From NCBI RefSeq assembly GCF_025643595.1, contig NZ_CP102826.1, forward strand, positions 620,001 to 684,000: a stretch of DNA of 64,000 bases. Direction: 5' to 3'. This stretch comes from Saccharopolyspora rosea. Its GTDB lineage: Bacteria > Actinomycetota > Actinomycetes > Mycobacteriales > Pseudonocardiaceae. The position numbers were made by a program, and so were the translations under genes. Positions 41,251 through 50,847 of the stretch are shown here, piece by piece (position 1 is the first letter of the stretch; every line of letters begins with the position of its first letter). The notes beneath the pieces were generated by a model. The model worked only from the letters and a program-made list of their open reading frames with translations. It was not told where the DNA came from and made no database searches.

Positions 41251-42270
41251 GTGATCACAGTCGAGAACCTCACCAAGTCCTTCCCGAACGGTGGCGGAAC
41301 CCTGCGCGCCCTCGACGGCGTGTCGATGGAGGTGCCTGCCGGGGCCGTGTGCGGCGTCGTCGGCCCCAGCGGTGCCGGCAAGTCCACGCTCGCCCGGTGC
41401 GTCGCGCTGCTGGAGAAGCCGGACAGCGGCGCCATCCGCGTGGACGGCACCGACCTGCTCTCCCTGGACGGCAAGGCGCTGCGCGCCGCGCGGCGGCAGA
41501 TCGGCGTTGTGCCGCAAGGGGATTCGCTGCTGCGGCAGCGCACCGCCGCGGGGAACGTCGCGCTTCCGCTGGAAGCGGCCGGAGTTTCCGCCCCGCAGCG
41601 GCGCGCCCGCGTCGCGGAACTGCTCGACCTGGTCGGCTTGACCGACAAGTCGTCGGTCTACCCCGACCAGCTCTCCGGTGGGCAGCGCCAGCGGATCGCG
41701 ATCGCCCGCGCGCTGGCCGCCGAGCCGTCGGTGCTGCTCGCCGACGAGCCGACCTCGGCGCTGGACCCGACCACCACCGACTCGGTGCTGACCGTGCTCG
41801 ACCGCGCCCGCTCCGAACTGGGCGTCACGGTCCTGGTCGTCACGCACGACATGGCGGTGGTGCGGCGGATCGCCGACGACGTCGCGGTGCTGGAGCAGGG
41901 CCGGGTGGTCGAGCACGGCAAGGTGCTCGACCTGGTCGCCGACCCCGCCAGCCGGATCGGCACCACGCTGCTGCCCGAAACCGACCAGGCCGAACCGCTG
42001 CGGCCGACCGGCGGTGACCACGACGTGGTCGCCGAGGTCGTGCTGGTCGGCTTCGCCGCGGTCGGCGCGCTGCTGCCGGAGGCGTCCAGCCGGTTCGGCG
42101 TCGAGCTGGCCATCCTCGGTGGCGGGCTGACCCGGCTCGGCGACACGCCGGTCGCGAAGTTCCGGGTCGGGCTCAGCGGCGAGCGTTCCGAGGCGGCGCT
42201 GAAGTGGATGATCGAGCGGGATGCGCATGTGCGTCGTGCCCCGGTGTGTGTTGACGGAGCTGCTGCGTGA
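41251..42270 (+). CDS. metN: methionine ABC transporter ATP-binding protein MetN
   Basis: A 339-residue ABC ATPase. Walker A GPSGAGKST (38-46), signature LSGGQRQRIAIARAL, Walker B VLLADEPTSALDP, H-loop VVTHDM, and a C-terminal NIL domain (about 265-335) that binds methionine to inhibit transport. GTG 41251 (VITVENLTKSF) has GTGGAG six bases upstream and is preferred to GTG 41200. Its stop overlaps metI as GTGA. The SAM riboswitch and leader peptide control the operon. Confidence 0.92.
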   Translation: MITVENLTKSFPNGGGTLRALDGVSMEVPAGAVCGVVGPSGAGKSTLARCVALLEKPDSGAIRVDGTDLLSLDGKALRAARRQIGVVPQGDSLLRQRTAAGNVALPLEAAGVSAPQRRARVAELLDLVGLTDKSSVYPDQLSGGQRQRIAIARALAAEPSVLLADEPTSALDPTTTDSVLTVLDRARSELGVTVLVVTHDMAVVRRIADDVAVLEQGRVVEHGKVLDLVADPASRIGTTLLPETDQAEPLRPTGGDHDVVAEVVLVGFAAVGALLPEASSRFGVELAILGGGLTRLGDTPVAKFRVGLSGERSEAALKWMIERDAHVRRAPVCVDGAAA

Positions 42271-42950
42271 GTGATGTGACCCCCTGGTCGGAGGTCCTGC
42301 AACTTCTTGGTGGAGCAACTGGCGAAACCCTCTACATGGTCGGTGTGTCGACCCTGCTGGCGGTCCTCGGCGGACTGCCGCTCGGGGTGCTGCTGCACCT
42401 GACCTCGCCGGTCGGGCTGAACCCGCGACCGGTGCTGTACCGGGTGCTCGGCGTCGTCGTCGACGTCGTGCGCTCGGTGCCGTTCGTGGTGCTGCTGGTG
42501 ATCCTCGCCTCGTTCACCCGGCTGCTGATCGGCACGTCGATCGGCAGCACCGCGGTGATCGTGCCGCTGACCATCGGCGCGGTGCCGTTCTTCGCGCGGT
42601 TGACGCAGAACGCGCTGCGCGAGGTCAGCTTCACCGTGGTGGAGGCGGCGATCACCACCGGCTCCAGCCGGTTGCGGATCGTGTGGACGGTGCTGCTCGG
42701 GGAGGCCCGAGCCGCCCTGGTCGGCGCGGTCGGGGTGACCGCGGTCGCGCTGATCGGCTACGCCGCGATGGCCGGCGCGATCGGCGGCGGCGGGCTGGGC
42801 ACCACCGCGATCCAGGACGGTTACCAGGGCTACGACGACCGGATCCTGTGGGGCTCGGTGGTGGTGCTGGGGGTGTTGGCCTTCGCGCTGCAGCTGATCA
42901 CCGACCTCGCGGCGAAACTCGTCGACCGGCGTCGTACCGCCAACGGCTGA
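42267..42950 (+). CDS. metI: methionine ABC transporter permease MetI
   Basis: A 227-residue permease with five or six hydrophobic helices and the cytosolic EAA-type loop (VVEAAITTGSSRLRIVWTVLLGEARAALVG). The C-terminal GAIGGGGLGTTAIQDGYQGY is typical of MetI. It overlaps metN by four bases. Confidence 0.93.
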   Translation: MSDVTPWSEVLQLLGGATGETLYMVGVSTLLAVLGGLPLGVLLHLTSPVGLNPRPVLYRVLGVVVDVVRSVPFVVLLVILASFTRLLIGTSIGSTAVIVPLTIGAVPFFARLTQNALREVSFTVVEAAITTGSSRLRIVWTVLLGEARAALVGAVGVTAVALIGYAAMAGAIGGGGLGTTAIQDGYQGYDDRILWGSVVVLGVLAFALQLITDLAAKLVDRRRTANG

Positions 42951-42997
42951 ACTTCGGGCCACGAGCCCGTTCCTTCCGCTGTCCAGAAAGGACTGAA

Positions 42998-43807
42998 ATG
43001 CGTTTTCGCCTTGTCGCCGCGGTGGCCGCCGCCGCCCTCTCGCTGGCCGGGTGCTCCGGTGGGGGCACCGAGGCGGCCCACGACCCGCACGCGCCGCTGA
43101 AGATCGGTGTCAGCCCGACACCGCACGGCGAAATCCTCCAGTACGTGGAGGACAACCTCGCCAAGCAGGCCGGGATCGACCTGGAGCTTGAGAAGTTCGA
43201 CGACTACAACCGGCCGAACGAGGCGCTGGCGCACGGCGAGCTGGACGCCAACTACTTCCAGCACCAGCCGTACCTGCAGAAGTACCAGGCGGAGCGCGGC
43301 GGTGACTTCGTGTGGGTCGAACCGGTGCACCTGGAGCCGTTGGGCATCCACTCCAAGAAGTACCGCAGCGTCCAGGAGATCCCGGCGGGTGGGCGGATCA
43401 CGCTGCCCAACGACCCGTCCAACCAGGCGCGGGCGCTCAAGCTCCTGGAGTCGCAGGGCCTGATCAAGCTCAAGCCGGGTGCCGGGGAGAACGCGACCGT
43501 GCGCGACGTCGCGGAGAACCCGAAGAACATCAAGCTGGAGACGCTGGCCGCCGACCAGCTGCCGCGCAGCGTCGACGACGCCGACGCGGCCGTGGTCAAC
43601 GGCAACTACGCCATCAAGGCCGGGCTGACCAAGCCCATCGCGGTGGAGAACGCCCAGGGCAACCCGTACGCCAACGGGTTGGTCACGACGCCGAAGATGG
43701 CCAAGGACCCGCGCATCGCCAAGCTCGCCGAGCTGCTGCGTTCCCCGCAGGTCAAGAACTTCATCAACGCCAAGTACGGCGGCGTGGCGGTGATCCCGGC
43801 CTCCTGA
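42998..43807 (+). CDS. metQ: methionine-binding lipoprotein MetQ
   Basis: A 269-residue NlpA/MetQ-type lipoprotein. The signal peptide ends in lipobox LAGC with C19. The binding domain has [52 protein letters not shown] and [12 protein letters not shown], the usual MetQ blocks for D/L-methionine. The ATG at 42998 has AGAAAGGA upstream. A strong hairpin follows. Confidence 0.93.
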   Translation: MRFRLVAAVAAAALSLAGCSGGGTEAAHDPHAPLKIGVSPTPHGEILQYVEDNLAKQAGIDLELEKFDDYNRPNEALAHGELDANYFQHQPYLQKYQAERGGDFVWVEPVHLEPLGIHSKKYRSVQEIPAGGRITLPNDPSNQARALKLLESQGLIKLKPGAGENATVRDVAENPKNIKLETLAADQLPRSVDDADAAVVNGNYAIKAGLTKPIAVENAQGNPYANGLVTTPKMAKDPRIAKLAELLRSPQVKNFINAKYGGVAVIPAS

Positions 43808-43822
43808 TCCCGGGCACCGATC

Positions 43823-43873
43823 GAGGGGCGGTCGGCCCGCGGCGCGCACCGCGCGGCGGGTGGGCCGCCCCTC
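43823..43873 (+). terminator. long hairpin after metQ
   Basis: GAGGGGCGG (43823-43831) pairs with CCGCCCCTC (43865-43873), with further pairing inside around GGCGCGC/GCGCG. It starts 16 bases after the metQ stop and closes the inserted metNIQ unit. Confidence 0.75.
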
Positions 43874-43934
43874 GGCGCGTCCGCGTGCGCAGGGAAGGCG
43901 GCAGCGGTCTACCGCGGACACGTACGCTCTAAGA

Positions 43935-44900
43935 GTGCTCTCCGTGGTTCCAACGCCCATCACCGTCCGCGTCCCGGCCAAGGTGAACCTCCACCTGGCC
44001 GTCGGGGACCCGCGCCCGGACGGCTACCACGAGCTGATCACCGTCTTCCAGGCGGTGTCCATGACCGACGAGGTCACCGTCCTGGTCGCCGACGAACCGG
44101 GCATCGACGTGCACGGGGAGGGCGCGGACTCGGTGCCCACCGGGCCCAGCAACCTCGCCTGGAAGGCGGTGCGGCTGCTGGCCGAGCGCAGCGAGCGGGA
44201 CCCGGAGGAACCCGGGGTGCGGCTGTCGATCAGCAAGGGCATCCCGGTCGCCGGTGGCATGGCCGGGGGCAGCGCCGACGCCGCGGCCGCGCTGCTGGCG
44301 CTGAACCACCTGTGGCGGCTCGAACTCGGGCGCGACGAGCTGTGCGACATCGCCGCGCAACTCGGCAGCGACGTGCCCTTCGCGCTCCAGGGCGGGACCG
44401 CGCTGGGCACCGGACGCGGGGAGCGGCTGGTCCCCGTGCTGGCCCGGCACACCTTCCACTGGGTCATCGCGCTGGACCGGCGGGGTCTGGAGACCCCCAC
44501 CGTGTTCGGCGAACTGGACCGGTTGCGCGAGGAGTCCAAACCCAACCGGGTCGGCGAGGTGGAACCGCTGCTGGAGGCGCTGGCCTCCGGCGATCCGCGG
44601 CAGCTGGCCCTGCTGCTCGGCAACGATCTCCAGGCCGCCGCGGTGTCGCTGCGCCCGGGGTTGCGCCGCACGCTGCGCGCCGGGGTGCAGGCCGGCGCGC
44701 TGGCCGGGATCGTCTCGGGCTCCGGCCCGACGTGCGCGTTCCTGTGCACGGACGCGGACTCCGCGGTCCGCGTGGCCGCCGAGCTGTCCGGCGCCGGAGT
44801 CTGCCGCACGGTGCGGGTCGCGCAGGGTCCGGTGCCCGGCGCGCGCATCGTCTCCGACGACCGCGCCGACCGGCCCACCCCGCCCCAGGTCCACGCCTGA
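43935..44900 (+). CDS. ispE: 4-diphosphocytidyl-2-C-methyl-D-erythritol kinase
   Basis: A 321-residue GHMP kinase of the MEP isoprenoid pathway. [24 protein letters not shown] holds the substrate site, [17 protein letters not shown] is the ATP-binding loop, and [10 protein letters not shown] is the third GHMP motif. The GTG at 43935 lies six bases after TACGCT, so the transcript is probably leaderless. In mycobacteria ispE directly follows ksgA; here the metNIQ block lies between them. Confidence 0.93.
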   Translation: MLSVVPTPITVRVPAKVNLHLAVGDPRPDGYHELITVFQAVSMTDEVTVLVADEPGIDVHGEGADSVPTGPSNLAWKAVRLLAERSERDPEEPGVRLSISKGIPVAGGMAGGSADAAAALLALNHLWRLELGRDELCDIAAQLGSDVPFALQGGTALGTGRGERLVPVLARHTFHWVIALDRRGLETPTVFGELDRLREESKPNRVGEVEPLLEALASGDPRQLALLLGNDLQAAAVSLRPGLRRTLRAGVQAGALAGIVSGSGPTCAFLCTDADSAVRVAAELSGAGVCRTVRVAQGPVPGARIVSDDRADRPTPPQVHA

Positions 44901-44973
44901 ACCGTCCGGAATCCCGGTCCTCACCGCGCCAGGTGAGCACACAAGGTTGTCGTAGGGAGTACGCGAACGCCCG

Positions 44974-46758
44974 ATGGTGAATCTCGTCAATCTCGAATCG
45001 GTGAGCAAGAGCTACGGCGTGCGTCCGCTGCTGGACGGCGTGTCGATCGGCGTCGGAGCGGGCGAGCGCATCGGCGTCGTCGGGCTCAACGGCGGCGGCA
45101 AGACCACTCTGCTGGAGGTCCTGTCCGGCCTCGAACCGCCGGACGACGGCCGGGTCAGCCACTCCCGGGACCTGCGCATGGCGGTCGTCACCCAGCGCAC
45201 CGAGCTCCCCGAGGGCTCGACCGTGCGCAGCGCGGTGCTCGACCCGCACGGCTTCACCGCCGAGCACGAGTGGGCCGCCGACCCCAAGGTCCGGGCGGTG
45301 CTCGACGGGCTCGGCATGACCCGCCTCGGCCTGGACACCCCGGTCGCCGACTTCTCCGGCGGCGAGCGCCGCCGCGTCGCCCTGGCCGCCGCGCTGGTCC
45401 GCGAACTCGACCTGCTGGTGCTCGACGAGCCGACCAACCACCTCGACGTCGAGGGCGTCCGGTGGCTCGCCGACCACCTGCTCGACCGCAAGTGCGCGCT
45501 GGTCATCGTCACCCACGACCGCTGGTTCCTGGACACGGTCTGCACCCGGACCTGGGAGGTCACCGGCGGTCGCGTCGAGCAGTACGAGGGCGGCTACGCG
45601 GACTGGATCTTCGCCCGCGCCGAACGCGCCCGGCTCGCCCAGCAGGCCGAGGAGAAGCGGCAGAACCTCGCCCGCAAGGAACTCGCTTGGTTGCAGCGCG
45701 GGGCCAAGGCGCGCACCTCCAAACCCCGCTTCCGGGTGGAGGCCGCCGAAGCGCTGATCTCCGACGTCCCGCCGCCGCGCGACACCGTCGAACTCGTCGC
45801 CTTCGCCAAGCGGCGACTCGGCAAGACCGTGCTGGAACTGGAGGACGTCGATCTGCGCGTCGCCGACCGGACGCTGCTGTCGGACGTCACCTGGCGGATC
45901 GGGCCGGGCGACCGCATCGGCATCGTCGGCGTCAACGGCTCCGGCAAGACCACGCTGCTCAACCTGCTCGCCGGGGAACGCGAACCGGACGCCGGGCGGC
46001 GCGTCGAGGGGCAGACGGTCCGGCTGGCCCACCTCACGCAGGAGCTGCACGACCTGCCCGGGCACTGGCGGGTGCTGGAGGCCGTCGAGAACGTCGCCAA
46101 GCGGGTCGCGCTCGGCAAGTACGAGCTGTCCGCGTCGCAGCTGGCGGAGCGCTTCGGGTTCGGCAAGGGGCGGCAGTGGACGCCCGTCGAGGACCTCTCC
46201 GGCGGGGAGCGGCGGCGGCTGCAACTGGCCAGGCTGCTGATGGGCGAGCCGAACGTGCTGGTGCTCGACGAGCCCACCAACGACCTCGACATCGACACCC
46301 TCCAGCAGCTTGAGGACCTGCTGGACGGCTGGGCGGGCACGCTCGTCGTCGTCTCCCACGACCGCTACCTGGTGGAGCGGGTGTGCGACAGCGTCCACGC
46401 GCTGTTCGGCGACGGCCGGGTGACGCACCTGCCCGGCGGCATCGACGAGTACCTCCAGCGGCGGCGCTCGCTGCTCGCCGCGGAGGAGAACCGCAGCGTC
46501 GGCGAGCAGGCCGTGGACGCGGCGAAGCCGCGCGGCCTGTCCGGCGCGGAGGCGCACGCGGCGCGCAAGGAACTCGCGCGGTGCGAGCGCCAGCTCGACA
46601 AGCTCGCCGACCGGGAGAAGGCGTTGCACGAGGCGCTGGCCGAGGCGGCGACCGATCCCGACCGGTTGCAGGACCTCAACGCCCAACTCCGCGACCTGGA
46701 GCAGGAGAAGGATTCGCTGGAGACCCGCTGGATGGAGCTGGCCGACCAGCTCGGGTGA
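44974..46758 (+). CDS. ABC-F family ATPase (Uup/EttA-like)
   Basis: A 594-residue soluble protein with two ABC domains and no membrane segment. Walker A GLNGGGKTTL and GVNGSGKTTL; signatures FSGGERRRVALA and LSGGERRRLQLA; Walker B VLDEPTNHLD and VLDEPTNDLD. The inter-domain linker is rich in Arg/Lys and a C-terminal coiled coil (about 510-590) is present, as in Uup. ABC-F proteins act on the ribosome; whether this one is housekeeping or confers resistance cannot be told, but the conserved place after ispE suggests housekeeping. Confidence 0.88.
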   Translation: MVNLVNLESVSKSYGVRPLLDGVSIGVGAGERIGVVGLNGGGKTTLLEVLSGLEPPDDGRVSHSRDLRMAVVTQRTELPEGSTVRSAVLDPHGFTAEHEWAADPKVRAVLDGLGMTRLGLDTPVADFSGGERRRVALAAALVRELDLLVLDEPTNHLDVEGVRWLADHLLDRKCALVIVTHDRWFLDTVCTRTWEVTGGRVEQYEGGYADWIFARAERARLAQQAEEKRQNLARKELAWLQRGAKARTSKPRFRVEAAEALISDVPPPRDTVELVAFAKRRLGKTVLELEDVDLRVADRTLLSDVTWRIGPGDRIGIVGVNGSGKTTLLNLLAGEREPDAGRRVEGQTVRLAHLTQELHDLPGHWRVLEAVENVAKRVALGKYELSASQLAERFGFGKGRQWTPVEDLSGGERRRLQLARLLMGEPNVLVLDEPTNDLDIDTLQQLEDLLDGWAGTLVVVSHDRYLVERVCDSVHALFGDGRVTHLPGGIDEYLQRRRSLLAAEENRSVGEQAVDAAKPRGLSGAEAHAARKELARCERQLDKLADREKALHEALAEAATDPDRLQDLNAQLRDLEQEKDSLETRWMELADQLG

Positions 46759-46822
46759 TCGTCGGGGCTCGCGCGGGCCGGAGACCTGTCGGAAGATCAC
46801 CGGGAATCGTAAGCTGCGTCAC

Positions 46823-48481
46823 ATGAGCCGGTTCCTGGACACACTGGTCGCGTCGGCGCGGGCGAACCTCGGGGCGGACGGGCGCGGCCTCACCACGGGC
46901 GACCCCGATGATCCGGACCGCCGGACCTGGGGGCAGGTGCACGCCGACGCGTTGCGCCTCGCCGGTGCGCTGGGCCACGACCTGCGGCCCGGGAGCGCGG
47001 TGGCGATCCTGGCCGCCGATCCGGGACTGATCGCCACGGCCGTCCAGGCCGTGTGGCTCGGCGGCGGCAGCGTGACGATGCTGCACCAGCCGACCGCGCG
47101 CACCGACCTCGCGCACTGGGCCGAGGACACCCTCCGGGTGCTCAAGATGATCGAGGCGCGGCTGGTGCTGCTGGGACCGCCGTTCGAGCAGCTCGCCGAC
47201 GTGCTTGAGGAGAACGGCATCACCTACCGCGACCTCGCCGCGCTCGCCGCCGAGGACGCCGAACCGCTCGCCGGGCCGCTCGACGTCGACGAGGACGCGA
47301 CCGCGCTGCTGCAACTGACCAGCGGGTCCACCGCGGAGCCGAAGGCGGTCCGGATCACCCACCGCAACCTGCGCTCCAACATCCGGGGGATCGTTGCCGC
47401 CGGGAGCTTCGACCCGGCCACCGACGTCTCGGTGTCGTGGCTGCCGCTGTTCCACGACATGGGGATGGTCGGCTGCCTGACGGTGCCGATGGCGGTGGGC
47501 ATGGAGGCCGTCAAGATCACCCCGGCGGACTTCCTCGCGCGTCCGCTGGTGTGGCCGGAGCTGATCAGCCGCCACCGCGCCACCGTGACCGCCGCGCCGA
47601 ACTTCGCCTACGCCATCGTCGGCCGCCGCATGCAGCGGGCCGACGACGGCCAGTTCGACCTGTCGAGCCTGCGGTTCACGCTCAACGGCGCGGAACCCAT
47701 CGATCCGGCCGCCGCGCGGGCGTTCACCGACGCGGGCGCGCGGTTCGGGCTGCGGGCGGACTGCATGGTGTGCGCGTTCGGCATGGCCGAGTCCACGCTC
47801 GCGGTGTCGTTCGCCCCGGTCGACCGGGGCATGGAGGTCGACGCGGTCGACCCGGACGAGCTGGAGCAGCGGCGGCGAGCCGTCCCGGTGGCGCCCGGCG
47901 CGGCGCGGGCGCGGCGGTTCGTGCTGCTGGGCCGGCCGCTGTCCGGCCTGGAGGTCGAGGTGGTCGACGACGCCGGGCGGCCGCTCGGCGAGCGCGAGGT
48001 GGGCGTGCTGCGGGTCCGGGGCGAGGCGGTCACGCCGGGCTACCTGACCGTCGACGGCCCCCGCGCGGCCCGCGACGCCGACGGCTGGCTGGACACCGGC
48101 GACGAGGGCTACCTGGTCGACGGCCAGGTGGTGATCTGCGGTCGCCGCAAGGACGTGATCATCATGGGCGGCCGCAACATCTACCCGGTCGACGTGGAGC
48201 GGGCGGCGTGCGAGGTCGAAGGCGTGCGGGCGGGCAACGCGGCCGCCGTCCGCCTCGACGCCGGGAGTCGCCGGGAGCGGTTCGCCGTGGTCCTGGAGTC
48301 CAAGCTGGCCGGCGAGGCGGCCGCGGAGAAGGAGCTGCGCCGCGGGGTCGCGGCCCGCGTTCTCGACGCGGTGGGCGTGCGCCCGGCCGCGGTCGTCGTG
48401 CTCGCTCCTGGCAGCCTGCCGAAAACGCCGTCGGGCAAGCTCAAGCGCACCGCGGCGATCCGCCTCGTCCCCGAGGTCTGA
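46823..48481 (+). CDS. fatty acyl-AMP ligase-like adenylating enzyme
   Basis: A 552-residue member of the adenylate-forming superfamily (Rv1013/pks16 orthologue by position). P-loop-like LTSGSTAEPKAVRITHRNL, the FAAL-typical WLPLFHDMGMVG, YGMAES-like FGMAESTL, LDTGDEGYLVDGQVVICGRRKDVIIMGGRNIYP and the C-terminal KTPSGKLKR with the catalytic Lys are visible. No carrier or polyketide domain is attached. FAALs activate fatty acids and pass them to carrier proteins; the true substrate is unknown. TAAGCT lies seven bases before the ATG at 46823 (leaderless). Convergent with pth. Confidence 0.85.
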   Translation: MSRFLDTLVASARANLGADGRGLTTGDPDDPDRRTWGQVHADALRLAGALGHDLRPGSAVAILAADPGLIATAVQAVWLGGGSVTMLHQPTARTDLAHWAEDTLRVLKMIEARLVLLGPPFEQLADVLEENGITYRDLAALAAEDAEPLAGPLDVDEDATALLQLTSGSTAEPKAVRITHRNLRSNIRGIVAAGSFDPATDVSVSWLPLFHDMGMVGCLTVPMAVGMEAVKITPADFLARPLVWPELISRHRATVTAAPNFAYAIVGRRMQRADDGQFDLSSLRFTLNGAEPIDPAAARAFTDAGARFGLRADCMVCAFGMAESTLAVSFAPVDRGMEVDAVDPDELEQRRRAVPVAPGAARARRFVLLGRPLSGLEVEVVDDAGRPLGEREVGVLRVRGEAVTPGYLTVDGPRAARDADGWLDTGDEGYLVDGQVVICGRRKDVIIMGGRNIYPVDVERAACEVEGVRAGNAAAVRLDAGSRRERFAVVLESKLAGEAAAEKELRRGVAARVLDAVGVRPAAVVVLAPGSLPKTPSGKLKRTAAIRLVPEV

Positions 48482-48497
48482 AAGCGCCGCTCCGCGG

Positions 48498-49070
48498 TCA
48501 GTGGAAGCGGTTCTGGGCGCGTTCGAGCCCTTCGGAGACCAGCGACTCGACGGCGTCGGCGCAGTGGTCGACGAAGTAGGCCAGCTCCTTGCGCTCCACG
48601 CCGGAGAAGTCCTTGAGCACGTAGTCGGCCGGATCCATGCGCCCGGGTGGACGGCCGATGCCGAACCGGACCCGCAGGTAGTCGCGGGTGCCCAGCGACT
48701 TGCTGATCGACCGCAGCCCGTTGTGGCCGTTCTCCCCGCCGCCGCGCTTGAGCCGCAGGTCGCCGAACGGCAGGTCGAGTTCGTCGTGCACGACGATCAC
48801 GGACTCCGGCGGCACCTTGAAGAACCGGACGGCGCCGGTCACCGGGCCGCCGGAGAGGTTCATGTAGGAACGCGGCTTCACCAGCACGGCGCGCGTTCCG
48901 CCGAGGCGTCCCTCGACGACCTCGGCACCGCACTTGTGCGCCTTGAACCGGCCGCCGACCCGGTCGGCGAGCTCGTCGGCGACGAGGAAGCCGATGTTGT
49001 GCCGGTTGCCCTCGTAACGCGGGCCGGGGTTGCCGAGCCCGACGATCAGCGCAAGCTCCGAGGTGGTCAC
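48498..49070 (-). CDS. pth: peptidyl-tRNA hydrolase
   Basis: A 190-residue Pth that recycles peptidyl-tRNA. The signature [20 protein letters not shown] holds the catalytic His, followed by [44 protein letters not shown]. The GTG at 49070 has CAGGAGA upstream and is preferred over the open frame to 49127. It follows rplY in the same direction, as in most bacteria, with a hairpin in the 77-base gap. Confidence 0.95.
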   Translation of the reverse strand: MTTSELALIVGLGNPGPRYEGNRHNIGFLVADELADRVGGRFKAHKCGAEVVEGRLGGTRAVLVKPRSYMNLSGGPVTGAVRFFKVPPESVIVVHDELDLPFGDLRLKRGGGENGHNGLRSISKSLGTRDYLRVRFGIGRPPGRMDPADYVLKDFSGVERKELAYFVDHCADAVESLVSEGLERAQNRFH

Positions 49071-49096
49071 GACGTCTCCTGGTTGGTCGAGCCGCA

Positions 49097-49124
49097 CGCC
49101 GTCCCGCGCGGTCGCGGGACGGCG
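49097..49124 (-). terminator. hairpin between rplY and pth
   Basis: CGCCGTCCCGCG and CGCGGGACGGCG flank a 4-base loop. There is no U-run. It may partly terminate or process the rplY-pth transcript. Confidence 0.5.
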
Positions 49125-49147
49125 CACGGTGCGCCCGACGGTAGGGC

Positions 49148-49756
49148 TCAGCCCTCCTGGGACTCCTCAGCCGCTTCACCGGCCTCCGCGGCGGGCTCCT
49201 CGGCCATCTCGGCGGCGGCCTCGGTGATGTTGACGACCAGGGTCTCCTGGTCGGTCACCAGCGACACGCCGGCGGGCAGCTTGATGTCCGAGGCGTGGAT
49301 CTGGGCGCCGACCTCGGCACCCTCGACCGACACCTCCAGCTGCTCGGGGATGTGCAGCGCCTCGGCCTCGACCTCGATCTCGGTGACCTCCTGGTTGACC
49401 AGGGTGCCCGGGCCGGCGTTGCCCTCCACGACGACCGGAACGGCGACGGTGACCTTCTCGCCGCGCTGCACGAGCAGCAGGTCGACGTGCTCGATGTAGT
49501 TCTTGATCGGGTGCGTGGTGATGGTCTTGGTCAGCGCGAGCTCGCTGCCCGAGCCGGCGACGTCGAGCGTCAGCACCGCGTTCTGGCCGTTCTCGCGGAC
49601 GGCGCGGGCGAACTCGACGGCGGGCAGGGACAGGTGCTTCGGGTCGGAGCCGTGGCCGTACAGCACCGCGGGGATCTTGCCTGCGCGGCGGGTGCGGCGG
49701 GCGGCACCTTTGCCGAACTCGGTGCGCGGTTCGACGGCGATACGTACCTCGGACAC
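49148..49756 (-). CDS. rplY: 50S ribosomal protein L25/general stress protein Ctc
   Basis: A 202-residue long-form L25 (CTC). The 5S-rRNA-binding N-terminal domain ([26 protein letters not shown]) is followed by the TL5 beta domain and an acidic Ala/Glu tail ([20 protein letters not shown]). The GTG at 49756 has GAGGAG nine bases upstream. Operon with pth. Confidence 0.94.
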   Translation of the reverse strand: MSEVRIAVEPRTEFGKGAARRTRRAGKIPAVLYGHGSDPKHLSLPAVEFARAVRENGQNAVLTLDVAGSGSELALTKTITTHPIKNYIEHVDLLLVQRGEKVTVAVPVVVEGNAGPGTLVNQEVTEIEVEAEALHIPEQLEVSVEGAEVGAQIHASDIKLPAGVSLVTDQETLVVNITEAAAEMAEEPAAEAGEAAEESQEG

Positions 49757-50096
49757 GGTGGTGCACTCCTCGTGGCGTCGGGCGGAACGTGAACTGGTCG
49801 CTGGCCTGCGGCGGCGGGGCGCGCAACTGGCGCGAGTTCGACGTGGTGCCGTTGCGGCACCGGTGAGTGACGGCGGTGACGCCGCCGACGTACCGGGGGG
49901 CCACCGCGCCACCGCGTCGATCACGCCGGGCGAACGACCCGACCTCGCCGAGGCAACCCGAACAGTCTAAACACTGCTTGCACAGTCGATTCCGCATGGG
50001 TGGCCGGCGCGGCCGGGTGTTCGGCGAGCCCGGCGGTCCGCCGGCCCCGGGCCGGGGCCGGTGATGTCGCGCACAGTGCGCGGGAGCCGGAATTCC

Positions 50097-50108
50097 TTGA
50101 AGTATCAA
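50097..50108. promoter_or_regulatory. TTGA-palindrome before the nitroreductase gene
   Basis: TTGAAGTATCAA (TTGA-4-TCAA) lies in an A/T-enriched patch 75 bases before the start at 50184. It could be an operator for a HxlR/MarR-type regulator, which often controls such reductases; no regulator is adjacent. The 49757-50183 gap contains nothing else convincing apart from a GC-rich palindrome around 50039-50060. Confidence 0.35.
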
Positions 50109-50183
50109 TGAGTTCCGGATGACGGCGCGCCCGCCCGCGCGGCGGGCCGTCCCCGACCCCGACCCCGACAGGGAGGCACGTCC

Positions 50184-50792
50184 ATGACCGCAACGGACGC
50201 CCAGCGGCTCGTGCTCGCCGAAGACGCCCAGAACCTGCTGTTCCGGCAGGCCCGCACGGCCAACTCCTTCAGCGACGAGCCGGTGACCGACGAGCAGCTG
50301 CGGGCGATCTACGACCTGGTGAAGTGGGCCCCGACGTCGATGAACCAGCAACCGCTGCGGATCGTGCTGGTGCGTTCCCAGGAGGGCAAGCAGCGGCTGC
50401 TGCCGCACCTGATCGAGGGCAACCGGGGCAAGACCGAGCAGGCCCCGGTGGTCGCGATCCTGGCCGCGGACACCGAGTTCCACGAGAACCTGCCCAGGGT
50501 GTTCCCGCACAAGCCGGGAGCCAAGGACCTCTTCGCCGACGAGGGCGTCCGCACCGGCAACGCCACGTTCAACGCGGCCCTGCAGGTCGGCTACTTCATC
50601 CTCGGCGTCCGCGCGGCGGGCCTGGCCGCCGGTCCGATGACCGGGTACGACGCCGCGGGCCTCGACCGGGAGTTCTTCCCGGACGGCAGGCTGCGCTCGC
50701 TGGTGGTCGTCAACATCGGCAAGCCGGGCGAGAACCCGTGGGCCGAACGGCTCCCGCGCCTCGACTACGACGAGATCGTCACCGAGGTCTGA
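50184..50792 (+). CDS. RutE/HadB-type nitroreductase-family reductase
   Basis: A 202-residue flavin oxidoreductase of the nitroreductase fold close to the malonic semialdehyde reductase (RutE) group: FRQARTANSFSDEPVTDEQLRAIYDLVKWAPTSMNQQPLR at the N-terminus (FMN site), HLIEGNRGKTEQAPVVAILAAD and GPMTGYDAAGLDREFFPDG later. No other rut genes are nearby, so pyrimidine breakdown is not implied; detoxification of semialdehydes or quinones is possible. The ATG has CAGGGAGG upstream. It replaces the lipoprotein gene found here in mycobacteria (between rplY and prsA). Confidence 0.82.
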   Translation: MTATDAQRLVLAEDAQNLLFRQARTANSFSDEPVTDEQLRAIYDLVKWAPTSMNQQPLRIVLVRSQEGKQRLLPHLIEGNRGKTEQAPVVAILAADTEFHENLPRVFPHKPGAKDLFADEGVRTGNATFNAALQVGYFILGVRAAGLAAGPMTGYDAAGLDREFFPDGRLRSLVVVNIGKPGENPWAERLPRLDYDEIVTEV

Positions 50793-50799
50793 GAACGCC

Positions 50800-50834
50800 G
50801 AGGGGCCCCGGTCCGGTGTGGACCGGGGCCCCTC
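50800..50834. terminator. bidirectional terminator between the reductase gene and prsA
   Basis: GAGGGGCCCCGGTCC (50800-50814) pairs exactly with its complement at 50820-50834 across a 5-base loop, between convergent genes. Confidence 0.8.
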
Positions 50835-50847
50835 GCGCATCGTCGGA

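Noticed and set aside
50039..50060. Terminator in the rplY-reductase gap (CCGGCCCCGG... palindrome)
   Set aside because: It lies between divergent promoters where termination makes no sense, and has no T-run; probably chance in a GC-rich sequence.
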